Part shown: piece after piece, positions 45,120 to 55,830 of the stretch
Numbering within the stretch: position 1 is the stretch's first letter
Layout of the letters: every line of letters starts with the position of its first letter
Origin: Craterostigma plantagineum
Taxonomy: Eukaryota; Streptophyta; Magnoliopsida; Lamiales; Linderniaceae
Assembly (NCBI GenBank): GCA_027422505.1
Contig: JAPQWV010000328.1
Location: 124,001 to 188,000, forward strand
DNA: 64,000 nucleotides
Direction: 5' to 3'
Notes under the pieces: model-generated
What the model was told of the DNA's origin: nothing
The model's input: only the letters and a program-made list of their open reading frames with translations
Database searches by the model: none
Program-made: the position numbers and the translations under genes

Positions 45120-47200
45120 CATTTATGCGGAAAATAATTTGCATTGCACCGGATAATGTAATAAGAACATTAATATACATTACATGAAAGATCTTTTCAT
45201 GAAAACCAAACATTTTAGCCTTAGATGTATCACCCCAATTGATATGCACGTCATTCATAAATATCTGTATTTTGGAACTCACATTAGGTATTTACCCCAA
45301 CGATTTAGGTATTTTATCCTCGAAATCAAGTATCACGCATAGTTAGAATGAAAAGTTGTAGGAAAGCTTCTTTTTGTGTTTGTGATGATTAATATTCATT
45401 CATAGTTGATCTTTTCATGAGAACCAACCATTTTAGCTTTAGATGTATCGTCCCCATTGACATGTATTCCGTTCATAGATTTTTGTATTTTCGTATGCAA
45501 ATCAGGTACTTTTGTTAACAATTTAGGTATTTTAACCTTCAAATCAAGTATCCAAGTTAGTTAAAATGAAAACTTGTGGAAAAACTTCTTTTTGTGTTTG
45601 TGATGATTAATATACATTCCATGATAGATCTTTGCATGAAAACCAACCAAATAATTTGTATTGCATCGGATAATGTAATAAGAACATTAATATACATTAC
45701 GTGAAATATCTTTTCATGAAAACCAAACATTTTAGCCTTAGATGTATCGCCCCAATTAACATGTATTTCGTTCATAAATATCGGTATTTTAAAAAACAAA
45801 TTAGGTATTTATAGCAACGAATTAGGTATTTTACTCTCGAAATCAAGTAACCAGCACAATTATAATGAAAAGTTGTAGGAAAGCTTCTTTTTCTGGTTTG
45901 TGATGATTAATATACATTCGTAGTTGATCTTTTCGTGAGAACCAACCAGTTTAGCTTTAGATGTATCGTCCCCATCCGGTATAAAAAAACGATAGGTTTT
46001 CAATAAATATCTTAAATGGCAAGGAAAATTGATCATCACCAACACAATAAGAAGTTTATTGGAGCATTTACCATCAACTAAGTCAAATAATTGAATTCAA
46101 CAGTAAAGTACCTAAATAAATACAAAAGTACTCACACATTGGCGAATTTTAGTCATAGATGATTCGCCACTATTCGCACGCATTTTTGCACAATTATTGA
46201 TATTTTAGCTCTAAAGTGAAATACGTTTCTCTTGATTTGATGTATTTTACTGATGAATTCAAGCATTTTATTTTATACGAAGGTGAAATTACAATTTCCT
46301 TTATGGTGTTTGGTGATGTCAATGTTCTTACTATATTAGAGGTTTGCTTAAGTCAATGATTCTAGTCTTAGATGATTCGCCACTATCCGCACTTATTTCT
46401 TGCACAAATATTGGTATTTTAGCTCTGAATGAAGTACTTTTCTGTTAATTTAGGTATTTTATTGATGAACTCAAGTATTTGATTTTATACGAAGGTGAAG
46501 TTGAAAGGAACTTCTTTTACGATTTTGGTGACGGCAATGTTCTTATTGTATTAGAGGTTTGCTTAAATCCATTATTTTGGTCTTAGATGATTCGCAACTA
46601 TCCGCACGTATTTTGTGCCCAAAAAGACGTATTTTAGCTCTACAATGAAGTACTTTTCTTTATTTTCGGTATTTTATTTATGAATTCAAGTTTGACTTTA
46701 TACAAATGTGAAGGAACTTCTTTTGTGGTTTTGGTGATGACAATATTCTTATTATGTTAGAGGTTTGCTTAAATCTATTAGTTTGGTCTTAGCTGATTCG
46801 CAACTCTACGCATGTATTTTGTGCACAAAAATTGGTATTTTAGCTTTAAGATGAAGTACTTTTCTCTTGATTTTAGGTATTTTACTGATGAATTCAATTA
46901 TTTGATTTTATACGAAAGTGAAGTTGCAACGGAACTTGTTTTGTGGTTTTGGTGATGACAATGTTCTTATTATATTGGATGCTTGCTTAAAATCTATGAT
47001 TTTAGTCTTAAATGATTCGCCGCTATGTGCACGTATTTTTTGCACAAATATTGGTATTTCGGATCTAAATGTAAGTAATTTGCTATTGATTTTAGGTATT
47101 TTATTGATGAATTCAAGAATTTGATTTTATATGAAGGCGAAATTGCAAGCTCTTTTTTTTATGTTGGTGATTATCAATGTTGTTGCTATGTATGATGTAT
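45120..47200. repeat. Diverged tandem array, 206-220 bp unit, about ten copies
   Basis: The first block has units starting TTAATAT(A/T)CATT at about 45168, 45388, 45607 and 45907, with a truncated one before 45688; spacing is 219-220. The second block has units marked by (A/G)GTCTTAGATGATTCGC at 46151, 46364, 46579, 46785 and 47004; spacing is 206-219. Both share a TTAG(C/T)CTTAGATG start, a TTGGTATTTTAG-like middle and a TAGGTATTTTA motif, so I read them as subfamilies of one repeat. No gene is seen within it. Confidence 0.85.
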
Positions 47201-47592
47201 AATGAAAAGTGACCTTTTAGATTAAATATCTCGCTTTATTTTGGAGGTATTTTCTCATAGATATCAGTATTATTTTTTCGAAAATTAAGTATTTTATCTA
47301 AATTTAGGTATCTAGACATAATCCTTGCAACATCATTTCAAAACTTCGAACACGCCTCATTTGTCGGACAAAGTAGTTGATGTAATTTGACCTATATAAC
47401 TTTCTATTCTCCATGTATTTTTTTCTTGTCTCGAACAAAACACTTACACCATAGACAAATACAAACACCGCAATATAGATGATTTCCTTATTGTAAACTT
47501 CATAGGTAATGCCGTCTAAAAATGACCTACCGCGATAATAAACTAACGAGCTCTTCCCCGCCTGATTTCCACCGCGTGTCCTGGCTGAGAAA
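47201..47592. other. Edge of array and unassigned sequence
   Basis: AT-rich, no gene. The 13-mer TGTCGGACAAAGT at 47363-47375 recurs at the LTR terminus 47593-47605. Confidence 0.4.
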
Positions 47593-48383
47593 TGTCGGAC
47601 AAAGTGAATTTTGGGGGGTCGTTTGCCCTCTTGCCTTAGTCAAGAGGGTAGTTCCGTATTAAGGTAGTGTGTAGGAAAAAATGGCAGAGTGACGGTGTGA
47701 TTATCTGAAAAACGTACCTGGGTGTGGGGATTTCTGGTGGTATTTATAGGGTTGGGGGACTGCCATCGCCCCCTGGCAGTTACCGCCCACGTTTGGCCAT
47801 GTTTCGGCAGTTTCTCCCGCATTTGGTGCATCTTGATCCATCAGTCAGCGGTTTCCTCCGTATTTCGATGACCATGTGCGTGAAACCATTTGGCGGAGAC
47901 CACGATTTGACATCGCTGGGCATTTCTCTTCGGACGCTTTTATGCGATCGCTCCCTTCGGGTGTTTCCTGTGAGATGGTTCCCCTTGGAGCTTTGGGCGT
48001 TCTCGCCCGGACGGACCTCAGGCCCCTCCTCCCCTGTGCTTCCCCTAAAAGGTGGGGCCTTCGAGGGATCTCCATGTCAGGATATTTTGGAGGGAGTTTT
48101 GCCCCCCTCCGATCGGGGTTTCCAAGTTCAAGGAGCCATCAAGGGATCCCCAGGTCGGGCTATTGCGGTGGGAGTTTCGCCTTCCTTCAGGTCGGGGTCT
48201 CAAGAATGTCACTCCCATTCGGGCATTTGTCGGAGTACCTTGGGGGCGAGGTGCGCGACCTCCCCCGGTCTGGGGCGGGGTGTTATTCCCTTCGGGACCC
48301 TTTGGTAGGCGGGGCAGAGACGTTATGTTGGTTACGGCCAATCGAGTATTTTGCCGCGTAGGTGTGAAAATCCGGGGGTAACA
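47593..48383 (-). mobile_element. 3' LTR of Tat-like gypsy element 2
   Basis: The minus strand begins TGTTACCCCCGG at 48383 right after a purine tract, and ends about 47593 (GTCCGACA). A TATA box CTATAAATAC lies on the minus strand at 47741-47750. A hairpin CCCTCTTG/CAAGAGGG at 47626-47648 lies near the LTR's 3' end. The right boundary is firm; the left one is inferred from the TG...CA rule. Confidence 0.6.
47741..47750 (-). promoter_or_regulatory. LTR TATA box, Tat-like element 2
   Basis: CTATAAATAC on the minus strand, in the LTR upstream of the U5-like end. Confidence 0.55.
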
Positions 48384-48400
48384 ATAGTCCCCCCTTTTAA
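48384..48400 (-). promoter_or_regulatory. Polypurine tract of Tat-like element 2
   Basis: The minus strand reads TTAAAAGGGGGGACTAT directly before the LTR start TGTTACC. Confidence 0.65.
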
Positions 48401-48799
48401 TAGTCCAAAAGAGTGTGTGAATTTTGGACGTGGTCTGATAGCGGCGCAATACTCGAGTTGGCGGTGGATGCACTCGGGAGTTCGTGGGAAATTGTTTGGC
48501 CGGGGAAGGTTTTCTTCGGCTGGTGCGTCATTTCTCCTTCCTAGCCACGTGCCGCCTCGCCATTGGTAGACGTCGATGGGACGTTTGGGCGGGAGTTCAG
48601 GCGCTCTTTCCCACTGCCGACGAGGGTCATCGCGATCCGTCGATTCCATCCCAATCCAAGGGCTCGGATCAACCAACTGGGCCCTATATATACCCCACGG
48701 AATTCCTTCATTTCCTCCTTTACACTTTCTTGCTCTCGAATTCTGCCCGAGTTCCCGATTCTGCCTAACTTTGTGCTCCAGCCTTAGGACTTGTAAGTT

Positions 48800-50280
48800 T
48801 CTCTCTCTCTATTCCTTTCTTTCTTCCGCTAAGTATTTCTTCGGGTAGTGAAGTTAGTGATAGGTTGCGTCTGGGCTCATGTAGTTCTTTTGGGAGTACC
48901 TCTTCTTCGGGTAGTTTTCTGAATGAGGACTCGGGTAAGACAGTTAGCGATGTTAATATTGGGGGTGAAGGCAGTTCGGGAAACAAGGAGTTGGTAATTC
49001 AGCCCGAACCGGCGGCTCCTTTGGTTCGCCCCCTTCTTAACCTAGATCCTCCGCCTCTAGAAAAAGACTACCCTAACAATCGTGCCTACCGTGTGGCTGT
49101 GAGAGAATGGATAAAGCAGGTAGAGGCAATTCGGGAGGGGGCATCGCGTCGAGGAAGAGGATAGGAAGAAATGGAATTCCTTCGCTGGCATGAGGTGAAG
49201 GTTTCTTCCTTTACCTCCGCTCAAATCCTTCACCTTCGGGCTAAATCAGGTATGTCTGACCAGTTCGAGGTCAGAGTGCCTTCCCTGACTAATGTGGCTA
49301 GTGACCCCCCGGACGGCTTCGGTATATACTTTCTCGACCAGGTAGATATGGGTCTTAGGTTCCCTCTTCTCCAATTCCTTGTAGATGTTTTTGAATACTA
49401 CGGCACTTCCCCGGGTCAGTTGGCCACCAATTCTTCTAGCCATCTCCTCTCCCTAGCGGTCCTTTTAAGCAGCTTTGGATTCCTCCCACCTTGCCTTTAT
49501 TAATCTCTTTCCTGAGAATAAGTAAAAGGGCAGAAGCAAATTCTTCTTCTCTCCCTCACCATGATATCCCGACTTAATTCAAGGCTACCCCTCATCCCAC
49601 GAAGGTTGGATGAGCAAATATTTTTTCATTCGTTCCCCCATAGCTAGTCCCGAGAATCAGCTCCTTCCCTTCTCGTGGGAAGATGATATCCATTGAGAAC
49701 CCCATTCCCCAAAGTTCTCCGAGTCAAGTGGAGGCTTTCATATCGAAGATCGAAGGGAAGCGTTTTTGGGCCGCCGAGCTCATAAAAGATGACCTGCTTT
49801 TTCTATTCGGGTTTAGTTCGAAGTTGACAGAGGTGCCTTCGAATTTAGGTATATATCCACTCCCCAAACCTCATGGGCCTTGTCCTCCCCATGTCATGCG
49901 TTCACATTTTTACCTTACTCTGCAGCCCGATGCATGGATATCGCCGCTGTCGCCGCCACGCTGTCCTCAGACGCCGTCCAGATTGTCTTCCAAGGTCCCT
50001 GCCTCAGCCACCTGACCCGAAGGGGAAAGGAAAAGCCCCAACCTCCTCTCCGAGGCCTAAGAAAGCCGCGGGTAAGAGGCTGACGGCCTCCTCAGCTTAC
50101 GGGGCCTCAAAGAAATCCAAGGCTTCCTCCGCGACTCCTTCTCCTCTGGCGTCAAGGGATCTTATCGCCCTGGGCAGGGGAAAACAGCCTCGCTTCTTCG
50201 AGCAGTCCAGCCGGATGAATGCTGGAGCTTCCTGTAGCAGTTCCCTAGCGAAGATAGTCGGCGTTGCTCCCACGATATTC
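48800..50280 (+). pseudogene. Antisense ORF of Tat-like element 2 (gypsy-type 'Transposase_28' family)
   Basis: Plus-strand frames: 48865-49164 (GSTSSSGSFLNEDSGK, LDPPPLEKDYPNNRAYRV), then after one TAG EEMEFLRWHEVKV and 49171-49503 with PDGFGIYFLDQVDMGLRFPL and VDVFEYYGTSPGQLATNS, a clear PF04195-like signature. Later parts are a Lys/Pro/Ser-rich tract (PRPKKAAGKRL) and NAGASCSSSLAKIVGVA near 50220-50270, where it runs into the antisense of the protease. A start codon is unclear. Splice sites were not resolved. As in element 1 it lies between pol and 3' LTR, opposite in direction. Confidence 0.65.
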
Positions 50281-50289
50281 CCGATCTCG

Positions 50290-50830
50290 AGATTCACGGT
50301 GGGCCTTTCGAGAATGATGTTGATGGGCTTGAGCCATGGATGACCATGAAGGGCGCTATCCGAGTCTTTCTCAGGTCTCCCTCTCTGAGGGTAAGTGGAA
50401 GGTGTAAGATCCCCACGGCTTCGACACAATGCCCTGTGAAGGCGAAAAGGGCAGTTTCTACTCTGTCCATGGGGTACGATCCCAAATCCATCTGCTCGAG
50501 TGCCATCTCGTAGATTATGTTGACGGAGCTTCCATTGTCGACGAATACTCTCTCGACGTCGTGGTTGGCGATTTCGACCCTGATTACCAGGGCGTCCTCA
50601 TGGGGGTCATCCCCTCCATGAAAATCCTCCGGCCCAAAGCTGATAACAGGCCCTGAGCTTTTACTTCCCGACTTGATTTCGTAGCTCTCGAGGCGATGAA
50701 CTCCGGCCTTCCTCGCTCTATTAGAGTCGCCCCCAGTGGGTCCTCCTGAGATTATGTTAATTTGCCGAGGTGGTACTTTCCTTTCTCGAGATCTTCGTTG
50801 TTCCCTGTTGTCCTGACATCGGTGCATGCC
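50290..50830 (-). pseudogene. Tat-like element 2 aspartic protease
   Basis: INIISGGPTGGDSNRARK, DDPHEDALVIRVEIANHDV and the active-site RVFVDNGSSVNIIY (DNGS) are in one frame. The C-terminal NIILERPTVN (LERP instead of LGRP) is in another, after a frame change near 50330. RT, RNase H and integrase, which should follow, are absent: within about 30 bases the sequence passes into the antisense ORF. Confidence 0.8.
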
Positions 50831-51612
50831 ATTATCTTCCGACTGTGGGCCTCTTCTTTCTTCTCTCTCTGGTATTCTCCCCCCGCCTCTCCCTATTGTC
50901 AGGGGCTCGATGCTCAGGTCGGGGATTGAGGCAATTCCCTACGCCAGGATATCGTGGTTTGGCCCCGAATCCACAGGATCTATTTTCTCCTCCCGCCAGT
51001 TTCGCTCGTGCTTCGAGATTTGAGGCAATCAACTTATCCAACTCCCGACCTAACTGGACACACCCTTCTGTCGTGTGTCCATATTCATGATGGTAGTTGC
51101 AATAACTGTCGGATATGGGCCTCCTAGGGTTATTGTCGATGTAAGGAGGTCTACGAAGAAAGTCGTACTCATCGCATATTTCCAGAGCTCAAACTTTGTT
51201 GACCCGTAGCCTAGCGTAGTTCGCTCGAGGCATAGTTGGGGCTGGTACGGGGCGATCGTCCCTTCGAGGGGAGGTTTGTAGCCCTGTTCCCTAGGCGGAC
51301 TCCTTTTCCGATCTCGGAGTGGGCTCTTCCATTTTTATACTCAGGCTCCCGGGCGTGACATTATTCCACTCGGACATACTTCTCAACTCGGGTTACCAAT
51401 TCCTCCACTGTCGTCGGGTATTTCTTGACCAGGGATCTGAACAACTGCCCATCTCGAAGGCCTTGGTGGAATGCCCCAATGAGCAGTTCGGGTGCCACGT
51501 TGGGTACCTCCATCTTTATCTGGTTGAAGCGTCGAAGGTAATCTCACAGGCTCTCTTCCTCGGCCTGTCGGATATTTAGCAACTTCACGGCTGAGGACGG
51601 GCGTCTACGTCA
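50831..51612 (-). pseudogene. Tat-like element 2 gag, C-terminal part
   Basis: From 51600 down: LNIRQAEEESL, DYLRRFNQIKMEVPNV, GAFHQGLRDGQLF, TTVEELVTRVEKYVRVE, a knuckle CNYHHEYGHTTEGC (CX2HX4HX4C), then an Arg-rich tail ending in TAG near 50830. Stops follow EESL and VRVE. The N-terminal half is cut off at about 51612 by the Tekay-like LTR. Confidence 0.8.
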
Positions 51613-54209
51613 CACCCCAAGTCGTTCCTTTCTAGGACGCCCGCAGTCTGCCGCATAATGTCTAACGGGCCAATGGCTCACCGTCACAGGCGCTGGCGCA
51701 CAGCAGATGCCCACACTCACGTGACTCCTCTACGGGTCGACAGCCAATATCGGCTACTCACTCACTAGGTACAATGCAGTACCACCGTTCCACCACGGTA
51801 CACTCCGTGAAATGACGTGTAATGCATATGCAGGTACTTATCATGATAATATATAATAGCATGTTGCCAGACGGAAAGTACGTAAACACATAAATCACAT
51901 GATCACACGGTAGCACATAAGAGCACATATATCATGTAAATCATTTAGTGCATCATATTCACATAACACATATATTTGAAATAAGCACAAATAGTTTACG
52001 TGTTGTAGATGGATATTCCACCTACCTGGTATCCTTAGCTATTTAACCTATCGCACGGTACGTCGCTAACCTTCTAACCCTAATTATAGAAACATATAAG
52101 ATTAGGATTTGTTTGTCTATTTACAATCTCACTAAAGTGGCTTAATTTGAAAACCCTAGTTTTGACTTCTATAATTTGAAACCCTAAAATTTAGAACTTC
52201 ACCTATACTGAGAAATATCGTTTCAGAGGTAGTTCTCGACATGTTAATAAATTTCGATATATTGAAAATTAAATCTCGAGTTACATAACAATGATTTCGA
52301 CATTTATACACTACATAAAGATTTCGGCACAAAATAAATCTCGACAGGTGTATGGGTAAATCTCGATGTTCACTCATTGCATAGATATATCTCAACATAT
52401 TGCATTTGTGGATTTCGATATAAATTATATTTCGATGCTGTCATTAGTAAAACTTCAAGATGAATGTCGACATTGTAACTAAGATGTCGATGTATTTGTC
52501 GAGATATATGTATGTATATATATAAAGAGTTCGACATGTGACTTACAAGGGTTCGCTATTTAACCACATAACACGTAAGGATTTCGATATTATATATGAA
52601 AATCTCGAGTTGGGTTATAACAATTATTGAGATGAAAAATGTCGATATGATATATAAGGACTCGACATTTTGACACTAAGTCGAGATGTATCATCCGACA
52701 TTACATATAAGGATTTCAAAGTTCATTCAAAAGATGAAACTCGATAGTTACCCTAGGATTTCGAGATAGTATATACATGCACTCGAGATTGATTAAACCA
52801 TTCACATAGATTTCAGAAATTTCAACATATATTTCGAATTTTTATCTCGAGATGGTGTCTCGAGTTTTTACTCGACATTTTTCTATCTTCATTTCTTTAA
52901 TCTCGGCATCATTATTATCAATTTACAAGGTCTCGACATTTTACTATACTGGAAACCTTATTATCTGCAAACACCTTTTTGATACAAAATCATCTAATCT
53001 CTCGATTAAAATTCTATTTTTCAAGAACACAATAAACTTCAACATATTTAAGTCTTTCAAAACTCAAGGCTTCAGGTACAAATGAAATTTTCGTATTCCC
53101 TACTCTTCTTAACATGCTCAATTATAAATGAAACATGAACTTAAAGTAATAAATCATACCTTCTTGTGGTTTATAAGAATGAATACTCGTTCCAGTGTTT
53201 CGCCTCCTCACTATTTTAGGGTTTTCGAAATTTGTCACTGAAATATGTTGATTTCTTTCTAGTCCTTTATCTAAGTGTTGCGTATGAAGTTAGATAAATG
53301 ACATCGAAATTTTCTTAGTTCTTATCCTAATTTGTGATTGATCTGATTTCTAAAAATATGTATTTCCATCGATTTCTCTTTCTCCTTATGTTGTTCCTTT
53401 TGATGATCAACCGTTACATGATAAAGATTAGAACCTACGGATTTGCAAGTGATGTGACAAGTTGATGACTAAGCCTTTTCTTCTCATTTAAGGAATTCCC
53501 ATTTGACATTTGATTTACTCGATGCTCTACCTTTTGTTCGACATTCTAATGTGTCGAGATTTTTATTTAGCAAAGTTCTTCCTTCGGATTCTAAAATCTC
53601 GACATCTTCCAGCATTTTCAAAGGTTTTGAGATCAAAGATCTCGAGCTCTAAGTGTCTCGGCCTTCAAAAATTTCGAGCCCCATAATTTCAGCTTTATGG
53701 ATTTCGACATTTACCTGTTTTCGAGATTGTTAATTTCGTAACTTCCCCAACTCGAATTTCTTGTTATTTTATTGTCGAAATCGACTCTCTTTTGAAAACT
53801 ATAATTTTCGAGACTCTAAGGTTTCAAGCTTCTAGTATATCAAAACTCATATCTTCCTATCTTATATAAAACCCTTTCTAAGGTCAATTAATTCTTCTAC
53901 TTGGTTAGTAATCCTAATAGCATTTAATATATAATCACGTTGATACCTAAAATCATAGAATATGTCCCATGCAATCGCGCAAGTCCTAATTCATAACACA
54001 TAAAATTTATAAACCACCCAACATGAAATCATATAGATACATAAGTCACGTAAAGCACTAAAAATATTAATACTCTTGTTCCAGGGTGTTACAACTAAGT
54101 CTCATACAATCTTAACCTTTTTATTTAGTTAGTCCAATAAAATCTCAACTTAAACACTTTCACACTAATTATATTGTAAATCCCGTAATTAAATTTTACG
54201 GGTATTACA
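51613..54209 (-). mobile_element. 3' LTR of Tekay-like gag-only element, end missing
   Basis: On the minus strand it begins TGTAATACCCGTAAAA at 54209, right after the polypurine tract. It matches 56488-59077 almost base for base, with scattered substitutions and small indels (for example about ten bases near 53270). The final 650 or so bases found at 55831-56488 of the other LTR are missing, so its left edge at about 51613 is a truncation. TCGACA, TCTCGA and TTCGAT words are very dense. Confidence 0.88.
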
Positions 54210-54222
54210 TCCTCCTCCCCTT
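54210..54222 (-). promoter_or_regulatory. Polypurine tract of Tekay-like element
   Basis: The minus strand reads AAGGGGAGGAGGA immediately before TGTAATACCC; the preceding GGACGAAATTCTTT is the usual Tekay/Del context. Confidence 0.8.
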
Positions 54223-54539
54223 AAAGAATTTCGTCCCCGAAATTACGCCGATCGGAATAACACGGGGCATCGATTTCTTTTATCCTTACAGTGGTTTTGG
54301 ATGTATTTGTTGTCGCAGTTCTCATATTCGGGAAAAGCGAACGATAACCCTCATTTTTGAAAATTTACGATTCTTATCTGGAATCATTATTCCTTGATTG
54401 TCAGTTTTCCCCGGTTACTTAATTTAATTGTGTTGAACAACTAGACAAAATATTTATATTATCTTACAGTACAAAATATTACCTCCCCTAAGTTCACAAG
54501 TTCACAAAATAAGGGCATATTTATCTTACATATCTGGTT
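54223..54539 (-). other. Short non-coding stretch between gag and PPT
   Basis: No protease, RT, RNase H, integrase or chromodomain remains here, although an intact element would carry about 4 kb of pol. No frame is supported. Confidence 0.7.
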
Positions 54540-55678
54540 CTACTCTATCCTAGGTTGTTCTCCATCTTCTTCAGCAGTGAGGGTAAATACCCTAGCAGGT
54601 ACCCTCGGAGGTTGGTTCTGCACACGTTGTTGATTCTGTGCAGGGGTCGGATTAACCAGCGGATTCTCGCGACAAAATCGCGAGATATGGCCCGTCTTCC
54701 CACAATTAAAGCACTTGATAGTAGGATTAGGGCCAAAACAGACGCCGACATGTTGACGTCCACACAGTTGGCAAGTCGGCATCGGTGGTTTGGCCAGAGC
54801 ATTGTTAGGTCTCGCATTTGGCCTTTGTTCCCATCTGGGTTCATTTGGCCTCCCTCGGTTTGGCTGATTAGGAGCATGAACGACCAATTGTTTCTTTTCA
54901 TTTCCTTCGCGACCGTACTGTCCCTGCTCCATCTTTCTCTTTGCTTCTCGATCTCTCGATAGCCTTGCCTCGGCTTCTTCGGCCACCGAAGCTCGTTCGG
55001 CAGCCTTAGCATAGGTCATATCTGGAGACCTCGTCACCACGACATCTCGATACAGTTCAGACTTCAGGCCAATTAGAAAACGTCCCACTTTAAGGTTGTC
55101 TGTCGCTACTATATGGGGAGCAAAGCGAGAAAGTTGCTCAAATTTGCGGATGTACTCCGCAACGGACATCCCGCCCTGACGTAGATTGATGAATTCCTCC
55201 ATTTTCGTGTCACGGGCAGAAATGCTAAAATACTTCTCCTCGAAGAGCTCCTTAAAGCGCTCCCAGGTGATCGTATTTGGATTCTCCATCGCTGTGATGG
55301 TATCCCACCAGTATCCGACATTTCCCCGGAGTTGAAAGGCAGCACATAGAACTTTCTCCTCTTCGGGAGTTCGGCTATATTGGAACGTGGATTCAATAGT
55401 CCTAAGGCACTCACCCGCTGCAATTGGATCTACAGTGTCTTCGAAAATGGTACGAAACCTATGCCCGATGGTTTCGGTTCTACGATCTGGGGCGACGTAT
55501 GTCGCTCTGACGAATTCTGGTTATGGATCAAGGCTGTAATTTGTTCGGATTGGAGCCGAACAAGAACTGCAAGTTGAGAAATTGTACGGTTCGAGTCATG
55601 TTCATCGGGACTGGATTCCCTTTCCTCGTGGTGTTGTCGGCTTGATTCGCCATTAAACTCACTCCTAGTTCGTACCAT
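54540..55678 (-). CDS. Tekay-like gypsy gag (one frameshift)
   Basis: The start at 55678 gives MVRTRSEFNGESSRQHHEER and a helix-prone stretch (ISQLAVLVRLQSEQITALI). The frame ends with TAG at 55430. The true continuation is in another frame from about 55470 (FEDTVDPIAAGECLRTIE, LRGNVGYWWDTI) and runs open from ATG 55289 to 54540. It includes WERFKELFEEKYFSISARD, YIRKFEQLSRFAPHIV, and a zinc knuckle CFNCGKTGHISRFC (CX2CX4HX4C, about 54650-54695), preceded by a CQLCGRQHVGVCF motif. So capsid and nucleocapsid are present with a single small indel near 55450. Gag packages element RNA. Pol is absent, so reverse transcription would have to come in trans. Confidence 0.85.
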
Positions 55679-55816
55679 TTTATCCTACTAACTATAATCA
55701 AAGTTTCACATTAGCACATAAGAATTATCACAGATACATAAACACTTACAGACGAGGCTGGGCTTCCATGCTTTTGAGCGGCCGTACATGGACAGTCTAC
55801 AGAATCTATATCCTAA

Positions 55817-55828
55817 GCTCTGATACCA
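55817..55828 (-). promoter_or_regulatory. Primer-binding site, initiator-Met tRNA type
   Basis: The minus strand reads TGGTATCAGAGC exactly, two bases after the LTR end at 55831. Confidence 0.92.
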
Positions 55829-55830
55829 CC

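Noticed and set aside
47724..48361. Overlapping frames up to 194 codons
   Set aside because: They lie in the GC-rich Tat-like LTR 2, are open on both strands and show no domain.
55817..55828. Possible tRNA gene piece at TGGTATCAGAGC sites (also 13139 and 32863)
   Set aside because: Only the 12-base tRNA 3'-end complement is present, next to LTR ends; these are primer-binding sites.
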